From Quillaja saponaria (lineage: Eukaryota > Streptophyta > Magnoliopsida > Fabales > Quillajaceae): 64,000 nt of DNA. Both the position numbers and the translations under genes were made by a program. Of the stretch, positions 12,154 to 25,700 are shown piece after piece. Position 1 is the stretch's first letter, and each line of letters starts with the position of its first letter. The notes under the pieces are model-generated. The model was not told where the DNA came from. It saw nothing but the letters and a program-made list of their open reading frames with translations, and did not search any database. The stretch is from the NCBI GenBank assembly GCA_029379385.1, contig CM055617.1:15632679-15696678 (forward strand), written 5' to 3'.

Positions 12154-14651
12154 TCAAATCATTTTGTTCATGTTTTCAATTATTTTACAAATACATACCT
12201 TATCAAACAATGGAACATGTGTAGATGTAGTGGATCGTATGTGTCGTAAAGTTCCATCAGGTGCACTAGCAACATCAAGTGGAGAAGATGCTAATAATGG
12301 TTCAAATAAATCTTGACTTATAACCAAATTAGGATTGTTTTGTTGAAGATTATGCAAAACTGTCTGAACAACATCCATCATCTTCTTATTCATTTCTTGA
12401 TTCCTATGCATCTCTTGTTCTAATGATCGAATCTTTTTATCATGAGATTTTTGAATGGCCTCTAAATCAACTTTTCCTTTTAGTGAGGATGGAGTAATGT
12501 TCTTTACATAACAATGCACTCTCCCAGGTTTCTCTTTTCCAAATAAAGCAGCAAAAACATTGCTATTGCTTTCATTTAGGTTGTCTATAGAGTTCTTAAG
12601 TTGGGACTACAAAAAAAAAAAAAATCATCATTGTCCATATCAATCAATGGTTATATTCGATGAGGATATTATAAGTACTTAGTGATCTAATATCTAATTA
12701 ATGAGCAAGATGTTCAAGTTAAATGCTTATAATTTTATCGCTTGTATGAAGATCTATTTGTTTCCCCTTCTTGCTTTGACGAGTTTCAATAAACATCTCT
12801 ACTTGTGTTGGATCTTCATGATTCTCCTTCTGTGATCGCTGCGGAAAAATAAAAATAAAAAATTTCATTATCAATTGGAAACTATGCATGAGTTATTACA
12901 AGTTATTGATTCAGTTGGAAGTAATTTCTAATATTCATCAACTTACAAGTTATTACAAACATCAAAGATGATTTTTAACATTTCATCAATTTTATCATAT
13001 TCCTATAAACATGCACTTCATTCCAAATTACTTAATGAGAAATAGACAACGGAAAATAACACATTTCCTTCTCAAGTTAAGAAACATCACTAAATTATTA
13101 ATGGCATTAACATACCAAATTTTCACGTATTCTTGCAAAACTTCTTGGGCTAACATGATGCATGTCCATTAACTTGCCTCGATTTTGTGAATTTGTTTCA
13201 CTAATTTCCTATATAATCAAAGATATTAATAGAATTAACATTTTTATAAATCTAAACTAAAGCATTAACTAGTTAGTATTATAAGTACATTCATGTTATA
13301 CCTTCACTTTAGGTTGACTCCAATAGCTAAGAAGTGTCTTGAAGTGACGGTCCAGTATAAGTTTTGGTCGATTTTTCCATCTTTTTGTACTATTTTGGTA
13401 TTGTTTGAAATGTATCTTCTTTATCTTGCACTTGTAGACTCTCTAACTTTCTCCGATAGACGATAGCACCCAATCCATAGCCTCATGAGGGAGGATGAAC
13501 TTAGTTTACCAAAATATTTTCATATTAATCATAGTGGAATGAGATAATATCTTAGATACATTGGTTATAAATATAAATCATTCTTACATTAGTATAGTCC
13601 CACATTGCTTTCTTCATACTATAAGGTACTCCTTTCCAGCCAGTGTAAATCAATAGACAATGTTGATGATTCCTAGCTAAAGTTCCTAAGAAATAGCTAA
13701 GTTCATTCAATGTCTTATCATCAGGTCGAATTGGCTGACCATGTTCATTAGTGCAAACTATTTTATGGTCATCCATTTCTCGTTCATGGACAACTTTACT
13801 TCTTGTAATACCTCTATTTTTTTTTTCTTGATGCTCTTTTTTACAAAGAAAGAAAACAAATATTAGATGAAAACATATCAAAGAAAAAAAAATATCACAA
13901 GGAAAAATACCTCCTGACTCGATTTCCACTCCTTGTGAAGTGCTCATTTCTTGTCGCAACTCTTGTATCTTATTTTGACTTCTAGATGTATCACGCTGGT
14001 CATTATGAGATTAAGTGTGCTGATTTTTTCTTTTATTTGATGGCTGACTTGTACTTAGAATAAAAGCTTGCTTGTCCTTTGAATTTTGTTATTGGCCTGT
14101 ATTTCTTTGGGATAAAAAATCAATTTGAATGTCATTGTTCTTTTCTAAGTGTTGATTATCCCCATTCTTACCAAGAAAACTTGACATTGGCATATGTGGT
14201 TCTTGGGACTATTTGCTGCTTGAGTATTCTCTTTTAGTGCATGAGTTGACATATTTTGATGCTGGCTTGTCAGGTGTCTTGATTCAATAATGTTTTCTTA
14301 AGTTTGCCTTGGATTTTCTTTAGTTTGATTGGAGCTTCCTTTAGGTGGACTGGAGCTCACTTTAGGTTGACTGGAGCTTTTTTTAGGCTGGTTGTTTACT
14401 TAGCATAAATTTCTTCTTTGCTGCAAAGATTTAAGATAATCTCCTTTCACCTTGCTTGTATAAGGTAGCTTGTATACAACTTCTTTTTTCCTAAGATTGG
14501 AAGTATTCTTTGAAGGGTTTTCTTTAGCTTGATTTGTCTCTTGTTTTGAAGGATTTGCTTCCTTTTTCATCTTTTCTTTTCTGAACTCCTGTATTTGAAA
14601 CAAAAATAAGAGCATTAGTACAAATTGACTTATGTCTAGATTGAATAACAT
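12154..14651 (-). pseudogene. CACTA TNP1/TNPA-like gene (Transposase_24 type), broken
   Basis: Exon-like blocks run in order on the minus strand. At 14651-14280 there is a lysine-, asparagine- and serine-rich N-terminal region with SSSQPKV-type 7-residue repeats. At about 13830-13585 lies the core (NEHGQPIRP, LSYFLGTLAR, GWKGVP). At about 13500-13310 a block runs from HEAMDWVLSSIGES to RPKLILDRHFKTLLSYW, and at about 13205-13120 ISETNSQNRGKL is followed by SPRSFARIREN. Then come VEMFIETRQSKKGK at about 12805 and FGKEKPGRVHCYVKNITPSS plus a coiled-coil-like tail at 12560-12154. This order matches the plant En/Spm 'Ptta' protein, which binds subterminal repeats. An in-frame TAG sits near 13445 where the family usually has tryptophan. 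Exon borders are approximate. Confidence 0.75.
14322..14385 (-). repeat. short tandem repeat coding SSSxPK-type heptads
   Basis: Three adjacent units of about 21 bp, each containing a variant of GGAGCT..CTTTAGG.TGACT, encode on the minus strand SSSQPKV, SSSPPKG and SSNQTKE. They lie in the low-complexity N-terminal region of the TNP1-like gene. Confidence 0.65.
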
Positions 14652-15693
14652 ATTTAATACAACAAAGTATTATAGATGATAAAGATTAATACAACAAAGT
14701 ATTAAAAGTGTGAAAGTTGATAAAGATTAATACAGTAAAGTATTTCCTTGTACATTTGCACATATTTAATTCATAAAGTATCAGCTAAGCTCCTGCTCTT
14801 ATTCCCATCATCATCTATTTGCATTTCCCCAACCTAAAAGCTGGTTATAAATGCATTAGACAAGATAGAAATATATTAACCTTTTTAAGTTTATAACCTT
14901 TCAAGTTTATATATTTATAAAGGAAAAAAAAAGGGCAAACACATGTTGCTTCACACCCTATTCTGAATTGTAGTTTGTGTAATATAGGTTTAGGTTAAAA
15001 AAAAAAAAAAGGCCAAACACATGCTACTGCAAGATTGGGAATATCTATGGCAGCTTGAACTTACAGGTAAATTTCTATGGTTGATTATCCTAGAAAAGTT
15101 GTTAGTGCATTTTTAAAGTACATATGAGCTTGTGTCCATAAGCAATATCAACTTGCAAGAAAGGGTTAGGATAGATATATACCTTTTCGCAATCAGGTGC
15201 TAGCTTGCTAGGCAATCCCAACAAAAATAAAGATGCTGCTGGAAAAATGTTATAAAGGTATGATCTCCAACTTTTTGAATCCGCAAGAAAAAAAAATTGT
15301 TAAGAAAAGAAAAATAAAAAAAATAAGCAATAACTCTTAGTTAATATCATACTCTTATCATCAAGAGAAAACTAATAATGCTAGTTATAATAATAATCTA
15401 ATCCATTAAAGGAATGAAGTTTTACAATTTGCATAATTTAATTCATAAAATCCCAATTTGTATCATTAATATCACTATCTTCATCACTGTTGTCATTGGT
15501 TGATTGAGCATTAAGCTGACGCAGAGGTTGGCCAATGATAGTTGCAAGAATATCTTCTCTGCACCAGTCAATATTTTTATCATCAATAACTATAGTATGC
15601 TCTGGCGCAGAATGCATAGGCTCATTTAACTTGATTCTTCAGTAGTTGAATCCAGCTGACCTTTCATATCAAACAAGTCTATTGGGATTTTCT

Positions 15694-18600
15694 TCATAAC
15701 ACAATTTGAACATAAAAGCATTGATGCACTTGAGAAGGCTGCACAAATGGATTATTGGAATAACAATTTTTCTTAAAGTTAACACGTATAGAACCAAAAT
15801 TGTCATCTTTCGCTTCATACCAATGGCATCTAAATACTACAGTCTTAAAGTGACTATAGTAATCTAGCTCAATTATTTGTTGTATAGCTCCATAGTAAGT
15901 AACATCTCCAAACATTGGATTATCATCCCTAGAGCTTGCAAAACTTGGAGTCATTACAGTTAAAGTAATACCACTATTTTGTGTTTTACATCTACTATCA
16001 CGTCTAATAGTGTGAAACTTATACCTATTAATCACATATCCTATAAATTTTTTTGCAACAAAGTTTGGACCTTTGGCTAGAGCTTCAATTTGACTGGGGA
16101 CATTTTGATGGCTAACTCGAGTGTCAAACCATTTGATAAAATCATGGCTATGATCTTAAGCTTTATTCCATTTTCTTCTTCTTTGTTGATTATTAATTAA
16201 ACTTTTATGTTCACTGCATTTACAGTAGTAATGATAGAGGTTAATAATATGCTTTAAGTATATACGGAACAAAATTAAAAGTATATAAAATTTCTTATTT
16301 TTGTTACCATATGTACTCTTTCACATCATCACAATTGAATAAGACATAACGATGGGCTTGTGTCCATGAAACAATATCGAATGTAATTGTCTTTCCTTTT
16401 TTCTTTTTATTCCCTCCAATAGGATGTCCAACATTTGGAAATAATGAAGGGATTCCTTCATATGCACTTTCACCGTCAGAATTCCTAGATGACTTATTGA
16501 TCCTCAACTCAACACCATTACAAGTTTCTTAAACATAAAGTCATACATTCTTCAGCTATGTATCCTTCAGTTATGGATCCTTCTGGACGGCTCCTATTAC
16601 GAACATAATATTTCAACTTACATAAGTATCTTTCTACCAGATACATCCACCAGAATTGTACAGGTCCACTAAGCCTAACCTCATTGACTAGATGAATAGG
16701 CAAATGTACCATTATGTTAAAGAAACTAGGTAAGAAACTCTTCTCTAACTAACATAAAGTTTCTGAAATTTTGGACTGCAAACACTCTAAATCCTCAATT
16801 TCAATAATTTTGCTACACAAGCCCCGAAAGAAGTCACCTAGTCTGATCAATGCAATAGCAACATGTCTAGGCAATGTCGCTTTAACTGCAACTTATAGTA
16901 AATAATGTAGCATGAAATGCGCATCATGGCTCTTATAACCATATATTTTTTATCTTCAAGATGCACGCACCGTGAAATATTTAAAGCACTACCATTTGGC
17001 AATTTTGCTCCCTTTAAGACATTAAGAAAATAATTTTCTCTTCACGCGACAACGTGTAGCATGCTTTAGAAACACTGTTTTGCCACCATCATTAGATTCA
17101 ACTGGATGAAGATCATTCTTATGCCCATGTCCCGTAAATCAAAATGAGCATTTGTATGGTCCTTTGTGTTACTAGGAATATCTAACAATGTACCTAGTTA
17201 TTATTATCTCTCCTCTTCTTTTCTTTCTAATCCTTTTTTTCCAAACACATATTTAAAGTTTTTTAATTGTTCCAATATCATTGATCCTGATATTAAGGTA
17301 GGCGGACATGAAATTCAATATCTCCATTGAATGACCTTTTGTCATATCTCCATGGATGAATATTCTCTAGAAACATTCGGTGATCTAGATAGCATATCTT
17401 GTGACTATGCTTTAAGTATTTAGAATGAGTGTCATAATTGCAACAAGGACAAGCTAACTTTCCTTTAGTGCTCCATCTAGACAACATTGCATATCTAGGA
17501 AAGTCACCAATGATCCACATTAAGGCTGCTCGCATAGAAAATATTTGATTGGTTGATGAATCATAAGTTTTGACCCCAACATTCCATAATTCTTTCAGCT
17601 CCTCGAGTAATGGTTGTAGATAAATGTCAATATTATTTCTAGGAGAGGTAGGTCCAGGAATAAGCAATGATAGGATAAAATACTCTAACTTCATGCACAT
17701 CCATAGAGGTAAATTGTATGGCATTAAGACCACTGGCCATGTACTATGTGAAATGCTTATGGTCCTAAAAGGGTTGAAGTCATCACTAGCCAACCCAAGT
17801 CGTATGTTACGAGAGTTTATTACAATATTAAGGTGAAAATTTTCAAAATCTTTCCAAGCTTGTACATCTGCACGATGCCTCAATTTTCCATCTTTGAGAC
17901 ATTCTTCTTCATGCCATCTCATTAAAGCTGCTATTTTTGAACATAAATACAACCTCTGAAGTCTCGGTATATGAGGAAAATGTCTAAGAATCTTGGATGG
18001 AATTTCTTTAGCTTTCATAGATTCTTCCATCTCACCACTTTCTTGCATGCCACTATTCAATTTCCACCTTGAGGTTCCACAAACAAGGCATTCATTTTTT
18101 TTCTTTGTTCTTTTTCCAGTAAAGTATGCAATCTTTGCGGCACACATCAATTTTTATAATCTAAACCTAGATCACTGATCATAGTCTTCATTTTATTAAA
18201 GGAATTAGGGATGTTGAGATGGGGCATTGCCTCTTTTAAAAGTTCTATGAAAATAGTCACTGAAATGTTGCTCCATCCATAACTACACTTTGTATAGTAC
18301 AATCGAATGATGAACGAAAGTGTTGAAAATGTCTTATAACCTAGATATAACTCTTGGTTAGTCTCTTCAATCAAATTGTAAAACTTCTTCGCGTCCTCAT
18401 TAGGCCATTCTCTAATCACATCCTTTCTAATAGATGTAAAGCCATCAGCTACATTTCTAAAAGTGTCATGCAACAATCCATCTATATCATCATAATTATT
18501 CCATCCAACTTTGTCATCATCATCAACATCCATCTTATAATGTGATGATTCTTCTCCATGAAAAGGCCACTCAATGTACCCTTTCTTAAAACCCTTGCAT

Positions 18601-18782
18601 ATCAAATGATCAAAAACTTCCACCTTATCACCTGAATAAAAATTACAGCATTTTACACATGCACAAAGAATTTGTCCATCCTCAGCTGAATTAGAAAAAG
18701 CAAACTCTAAGAATTGCTTAACACCACTAATATATTCAGTACTTGCTCTTGGCATATGTACCCAATTCTTATCCATAGTCAT
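15694..18782 (-). pseudogene. CACTA TNP2-type transposase gene, broken
   Basis: TNP2 is the catalytic DDE transposase of En/Spm elements. Four family domains follow one another on the minus strand. The transposase-associated N-terminal domain starts at 18776 (MDKNWVHMPR, then AFSNSAEDGQILCACVKCCN and FHGEES). The TNP2 core spans about 18390-17300 (LVCGTSRWK, RLQRLYLCSKIAALMRWH, NIRLGLASDDFNPF, WPVVLMPYNLP, PGPTSPRNNIDIYLQPL, ALMWIIGDFPRYAMLSRWST). A DUF4218-like region spans about 16970-16515 (YGYKSHDAHFMLHYLL, MVHLPIHLVNE, EGSITEGYIAEECMT). A DUF4216-like region spans 16035-15700 (TQNSGITLTV, TYYGAIQQIIELDYY). Frameshifts lie near 18147 and 18095 between DLGLDYK and ECLVCGTSRWK, and further stops lie between 17293 and 16712. 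The decay looks moderate. The start at 18782 or 18776 is the family's usual MDK.W start. Confidence 0.88.
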
Positions 18783-21700
18783 AATTTGTATCTGTTAGTA
18801 TAATTAATTAAAAAAAGACTAAGGTAAAGAAGATTTCAAGAGATGTAAACCATAGAAAATTCATTGAATCTTAGATAACTCATATTCTACCCAATTCTGT
18901 TATTGTTGCTGCAATAAAATTACAAACTAAGTTTATACTTTGTTATAAGAAAAAAAGACTTATTTAAAACTTGTGTTATGAGATCAATCTAAATTCTATT
19001 ACCATTAATGTGAAAGCTTTTTTTTCTTCTTCTCTCATAATTTTCAATTCATCCTTCTTATTTCTCATTCTCACGGCTACTTATGTAAAACTGATTTCTG
19101 GAAATGGTGATCACATCCAATCATGAAGTGAAATAATTTTGCTAACTATGTGGGTTAAATTACCTAATGGTTTTGAAATAAATTATGTATGTAACAAACA
19201 TTTAGAAATGTTATATGTCAGCTAATTTATTTGAAGTACAGATTCATAAATCAGCTTAAAGGAACTTGCTTTATTTATATAGAGAGTATAATGAGGCTTT
19301 TTTAGCCTTTTACTCTCTTTTAACCTTTTTTCCTGATATGTAGAAATCAATATGGTTTCATCCTTCTAATTGTAGTGATACGTTAAACTAAATTTGCTTG
19401 TGTATAGTATAGGAAGTTATATTTATTCTTGAAATTATATCATATTTAAAAAAGAAATTCATAAAATATGAGGTATTTTTACCTCAAGAAATTTGATGTA
19501 TGGCTTCAAAGGGAAATAGATGTCTTCTTAAGTCAATAGAGAACGAATGACAAGGAAAAACCTACTATGATGTATGGAATAAGAGCCACCTTAACCAAAA
19601 ACCGTACTTGTAGAAGAAATTTTTTTAACTAGAATGAGCAACAATTATTAATCAGTATATAGAACCATTGATAGTTGATCCCCTACATAATTGAAATAAC
19701 TAATGTTAAGTATCTATCAGTTATATCATTAGCATCCATTTTGTCTAGGTAGACAACTAAATCATTAATGAAATAAGTATGATGAGCAATGAAAAGGGAA
19801 AGAAAGGAAAAGCTACTTTGAAAGAAAATATATTTATTTATGATTAAGAAGTGCAAAGGTCTTGTCTCATGAACTGACAGATTGTGCAACACCCGCATGC
19901 AATGTGCATAAATAGTATTAACTCTTCAAAGGATTTGGCACACAATGAGACCTGTAACGCAACTTTAGTCATAAAGACTTTGCATTATTCTACAACCCAA
20001 TAGATATAATCTAAAGAAATGAATTGCTTAATTTACCTTGGCTTTTCAATCTAGTGAATGCCTCGGAGATGCCAACTATTGAGGTGATGCTATTAGCAGC
20101 CATTGGATTATGTGTTCTTAATTTCACACGTAATGTAACTTCCTTAATTAACAAATGCCTAGTGGGAAATAGTTTTGGTCCTTAATTTGCATATGAAGTT
20201 ATTTATTATGTCTCTTAATTTGCTTATTACAAGTGTCTTGCATCTCACATCTGAGTTAGGAAGCATTTTTAATCCTTCTAGTACCATGAAATGGAAGCAA
20301 CTATTCACTAGTTGGTAATATCATAAAGTAGGGTAGGAAACTAGGAACAAATTTTGGAAACAACTACTCAAAAACCAAAGCCATGTTAAATTTCTTACCA
20401 TATGGTGTAGATTTCAATCACACTCCAATAGGAAGATTCACTAATGGCAAGAAATGACTGGTAATAAATGAATCATAGGCAATGTGTTAAGGTATCAGGC
20501 AATTAGAATAACTAAAGCATATGAGCAGTAAAGTAAGGATAATATATCTGTTGTGCTTGGGGTAACACTTTGTGAAGGACACCTTTGTATTCAGATACTA
20601 GCTTCACCTGTAGAAATTAACTAATAATGATGATCATGAGAGTTACAAATTAGATGCGTAATTATCATTAGCATTATCATCATCAAAATTCTAAATCATT
20701 GCACTAAGTAGTATTAGAGTGAAGCCTTTAGTGACAAAAGTATGATTTTGTGTTCTACTCTCATCAGGAATTAATTATTTTATTACATTTAGTATGAAAC
20801 ACAGTTATATGCATCAATAACTTAATTATGTTAACTTATAAAGTTTGCTATCCAGTAGGGAAGTTAACTACCTCATTAAGTAGTTCTAATTATTTGGCAA
20901 GCCGCTCATGTTAACAATCACACAATCTGCCTAAAGACAACTGAAAAGAAATTTTGCACAAGTTTTAGAGCTAGACACTCCATGAAAATGAAAATGGATC
21001 CAAATGATAGCCAACAAGACATATAAAGCATCATGGTGCTATAGATAATAGCATAACTAAGGCATGAAGGTTGGTTGTTGATAAATTTTACAATAACAAG
21101 TTCTTATTTCTAATAGCTGTGGAATTTAAGTCATGTATGGACTATATATAATGGACACAAAATTAGTTGTTCTCTTACCAACACTTGTGCTTCTTAATTA
21201 TAGAAAACTAAGATGGAGCACTAATGAAGTTACAAGAAGATCATGTGGTTCATATGTCATGCGAAGCTAAGGATGAGCTCATTCATCTATCCATTCATTA
21301 TAATTTGAATTAATTTGCTTAAGTCAAGGACAAGGTTGGTAATTTCAATATACAATTAGTAATCAACTCTTGGTCAAAAAATGTGATTCAAGTCTTTTTG
21401 AAGTAATAAAACTAAAAAGTAGTAGGTTCTAGATAACAATTAATGTGAATTAACTAAAGATATGGGTTAGAGTTAGACCCAGCTAACAGAGTGTGTACAT
21501 GTATAAGTAACTTAACTAAGAATTAGCTTAAGCAGATTAAAATGATTCTTTTGTTGAAAAATTCACTTATAACAGTTAAAGAATGGTTCATCCGTCCATA
21601 AATTAAAAGAAGCACAGAAATTACCAAATCTTTCATTAGTGTTTTGTGCAAGGAAAAGAAGATTAACTAGTTCAATCACTCCAATGACCTATATATCTAT

Positions 21701-22130
21701 AAATACTCATGCTCTAATACAGTATGTCTAATCCTAATTAGAGCAATAAACACACACAATGGCTAATACTACGTAGAGAAAGACACTCATAGAAAGCATG
21801 AAAGGTGTTCAAATCCTTTTTTAGCTATTGTCGTCTTGGCTTTTGCATCCTCAAATGAGTACATAAGTTAATAGGTCATTCGAAATGATACCAGAAAAAG
21901 GAGTGTGTTATATGGGTTTGTGTGAGGTGCCAAAGTGAACCGAGAATAAAGAAGGCATACCAATTTGAGCTAGGGTTTCATAATTTGCATCCGAAATGCT
22001 TTCAAATTTGGAAACAAATTTCTTCAATCTCCCAATCACTGGTTGAATTAGAAAAACCAAGACCGAATTTCCTCAATCTCTGAATCGCTAGTTGACAGCC
22101 AAAATTTTAGCCCAAGTGCAAGAAATGAAA
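18783..22130. other. internal CACTA region upstream of TNP2, no gene seen
   Basis: About 3.3 kb lie between the TNP2 start and the right subterminal repeats. They contain no recognisable coding block, only AT-rich DNA with a few short open frames (for example 19683-19898, minus). The region is probably the leader and promoter side of the transposon. Confidence 0.55.
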
Positions 22131-22369
22131 TGGATGGTCATAAATTAAGAGGAGTGGAGTTGCGATGGAAGCAGGTGTCATCGGAGGAGCTCCCAATCAT
22201 CATGGCCTTTGATTTAGATGTTAGTGGTCTAAAATTTTGATGTAGGTTTGAAGTTGTTGGAGAGTGAAGATGTATGCATGTTAATGGAAAGGGTACTGAA
22301 AAGCAAAATAATGAAGAATTAAAAAAAAAAGGAAAAAAATGTAAAAACCCGCCCATGCTTGTGCTTAAT

Positions 22370-22697
22370 TTTTTAGAATAGGCAACACACTAAAAACCAT
22401 TGCCAGAAACATAACCAAAATCGCAACACTTATTAATTGTTGCCCTTAACTATATACAGTAACGCTTATTTCAATGTTGCATACAATTGTTACTATAGTC
22501 CTAAATTTTAAGCAATGGTTTTTTAATCATTGTGATATATATATATTTGCAACGGTTAATTAAATGTTGCAATAAACTTGTTGCATAAAGTTCATATTTT
22601 ACGTATTGATTTTTTAATGTTGCAAAAATATATTTTAAGCAACAGTTTTTGCACTATTGCCAGGTGATTGTTGCCGTAGCTCACTTTTCTTGTAGTG
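22370..22697. repeat. right subterminal repeat region and terminus of the CACTA element
   Basis: The last 330 bp repeat the same GCAACNGTT / ATTGCAAC motifs as the left end (for example near 22380, 22430, 22460, 22500, 22550, 22620 and 22650). They end in TTTTCTTGTAGTG. With respect to the two genes this is the upstream end. Confidence 0.78.
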
Positions 22698-22702
22698 AGC
22701 TT

Positions 22703-25700
22703 AAATTGCTTCAACATTCAAGCAAGTGATTTCTATGCAAAATTCTCTTACTTGGCAAAATGAATAAGCAAAAAACACTTGTAAAACTGTCAACGTTCAC
22801 TTGTTACACCACAAAATTGTGTATGTAAACAAGTCTCGAGGGAGCATTTGTAGAAGGCAAAATTGTGATCCAATCATGAAATCATATATGACACTTATTT
22901 AGCACTTGAGTGACACTTTTAAAGAAAAATCATAAAATTCCATGTCACTTATAAATAAATATATATGGCCAATTAAATCATGCCATGTGTATATATGATA
23001 TCAATAGATTACAAGCTTAAGTTTCGTGTTTACACTATTTTCTTTGGCTACTTCCATAAACTGTTAGTTTTAATATTTTGAAGATATATAAATTGGGATT
23101 TCCAAAACAAAATAATGTAAATATTTATTTTCTTAATAATTTCACTTTGGTGCCTATGAGCATTATATGATTTTGTAAACTTACTTAGCTACACTAAATT
23201 CGGTCCCAATTGTTGCTTCGGTGATCTTTCTTTAAATATCTTGAGTTGGTTTGTAATCTATTTTCTTTGGATACTCCTTTTATAGACTGAATCTTTATGA
23301 ATATTTGAATTGGCCCTATCATTTGATTGTAGATAGAAATTGGATTGACACCAGTTTGGTTCTAAACATCAAGGTGAGTGGTATTTATAACATATGGCAC
23401 ATGCTTTAAACTCCCTATATAATTTATAAATTTCTTTAAGTGTTATAACTATTATTCCATTTTTTTAGCCTTCTAATTATATTTTGTAAGAGATGCTTTA
23501 TGAAGACAAGAAGTTGGAAATTTTTTTTATATTAGAGCTTAGGATCTGGGAATAGGCATCTTTGATTTTAAAGTGATTTTAAATTTCAAATATATATTAC
23601 TATGACTTAACTATGTGAATTTTTTATACGCTATTTGTTTTTGGATATTGATAAGAATGGATGGTTGTTCAAGAACTTTACATTTGATGATTTGTTGTGA
23701 AATGGTTTTTGATGAGCACTTGGTACAAGAGTTTTATTTATGTATTAGTTGGAGTATATGACATATTATAAACTCTATTTTTATATTAAATTTGAGAAAT
23801 ATGGTTATCTTTGGCAGTTTGATTCATTGATGTGAGGTTTGACATATGGTTCATAAATGAAAACTTGTGAGATGACTAGTTATATATTTTAGTTTTTTGT
23901 ATTTGATGAGACTAACTGTTGAGATCTAAAGAAAAAAATATATGTATATATATATATATAGGTTGACATGAAATTTCATCATTAAGCTATTATTTTCAGA
24001 TATGTGATAATGTTTAAAGATGTTTGACTATGGAGTAGTGGGAAATAGTGGTTTGAGAATGATTGAGTTTTGATTTTTTTGTAAAATGATGGGAAGATAT
24101 AATTTTGTTTTGATAGAATTTGTTCTAGAGAATGACTCTCTGTGGTTTATAGGTTGATCTTTTCCTTATGTTTCTTGTAGGAATTACGTCTATTATTGGA
24201 TGTGTTTAGTAAGAGTTAAGATTAGAGACTTATGGTTAGAAGATGAGTTATTGTGAACCTCTGGAAAGTATAAATGGTTTTATGCCATTACAATTTTAGA
24301 GAATTCTTGATTTCTTGAGTAATTTTGGTAGATGAGAGAGTAGTTTAGTCTATGATGCAATTCAAGATAATTGAGTTGGAGTTGCTGTTGGTCTTAAGGG
24401 TAGAACTTAGATTAAATTGTTTCAGAGATGTCTTATTCTTGGTGTTATAAGCTCAATAGATGACTTGGATTTGAGTTTTTGTGGAGTTTTCTTCTTAATT
24501 ACAAGTTCATGTTTGTAATAATAGATTAAGTTTGTGGATTTTATTAGGCTCGTGATCATAGAATGATGGGTGGTTATTATATTGGTATATTAGAATCTTT
24601 GGATGTTTGTGAAGGATTCTTTTCCAAGATAACTTAGAATTGTAAGATTTAGAATTTAGCTCACCTTTGGAGTGTCGAACCTAGTATATTGTAGTTGTAA
24701 CTCTTAATTAGATTTCAATTTGCTTTCTTTTGAGTTTGGTACTTTTCATTTAGGTTGATCATTTGATTTTCATGTCATTGTAATTTGAGGCTAAAGTTAG
24801 ATATTTTAGTATTTCACTAGTCTCATAAGGCTTGGGTTGTGATCTTTATGGTAGGCTGTTTGAAGTGATGTTGTAAGTTTGTTTTCAGATCTTGGTATGT
24901 TGGGTGATAGTCTTTTTTTAAGTTATTTGAGGTTTTGGGTACTCAGCACCACACTCTAAATTAATTTTAAAAAAATAAATAAACTTAGGATCTAATATGA
25001 AAGGTTTTATTGAATGAAGCTTTTGTTAAATATGCATATCATGTTTTAAAGCATAAAAATTTTGGTATCATAACCTAATTTTGCATTTTGTAAAGTCGAG
25101 TTTTATATATATTGTGTAAATTTTAGTTATGGAACAATAAATACATTATTATAACTCGATATTGAAATATAAAATTAGAATAACTTGGTGTAACTTTGAT
25201 CATAAAAATGAAAGCAAGAATATAAAATAAATATTATACCTATAAATAAATAAATAAATTTATAGATACATAAATTACATATGTATACAATGAAATTAAA
25301 ACTTGAAACATAACTTTATTTTGTGTAAATTTTTTTAAAAAAAGTGAAACACATGTACAAATAAAGTAAACTACTAAGATTAATTTTGCACCACAAATTT
25401 TAACCCTTGACTTTGACCTTATCATTTTCCTTTTCTTTCTATTTTCTTTATACTTTGGCCTGTTCTAGAGCTCCTCAGTTGTTGATTTTTCTAGCTTCTT
25501 AATTCTCCTTCCTTGCTTTGCCGTGGCACTTCCTCCTTGTAGCTGATCTCTGAGTATTTCTTGTACCCAAAATCCTTCATTTTTCTTTTACCTTACTCTT
25601 GTCTTTGCTTGGGTTAAACTTTGTATACTGTTGTGGACCTATTCCCTCCTTTATTTCGTTAGTTGAGCCTTTCTTTTCACTATAATCCATAGTTTCGTGG

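Larger units (their letters stand above)
11049..22697 (-). mobile_element. CACTA (En/Spm) DNA transposon with both ends, 11.65 kb
   Basis: The element starts with CACTACAACAAAACTG at 11049. It ends in CAGTTTTG-like mirrored sequence whose last bases are CACTTTTCTTGTAGTG at 22697, so the reverse complement of the right end is CACTACAAGAAAAGTG. Both ends carry dense subterminal repeats built on GCAACNGTT and ATTGCAAC. Inside lie a TNP2-type gene and a TNP1/TNPA-like gene, both on the minus strand, as expected for an autonomous-type CACTA. The flanks show AGCTT on both sides (11044-11048 and 22698-22702), a 5-bp direct repeat instead of the usual 3 bp. Both genes are broken, so this copy could move only with help from another element. 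Confidence 0.92.

Noticed and set aside
12154..12316. Plus-strand 120-codon frame at 11954-12316
   Set aside because: It overlaps the minus-strand TNP1-like C-terminal exon and has no recognisable motif.
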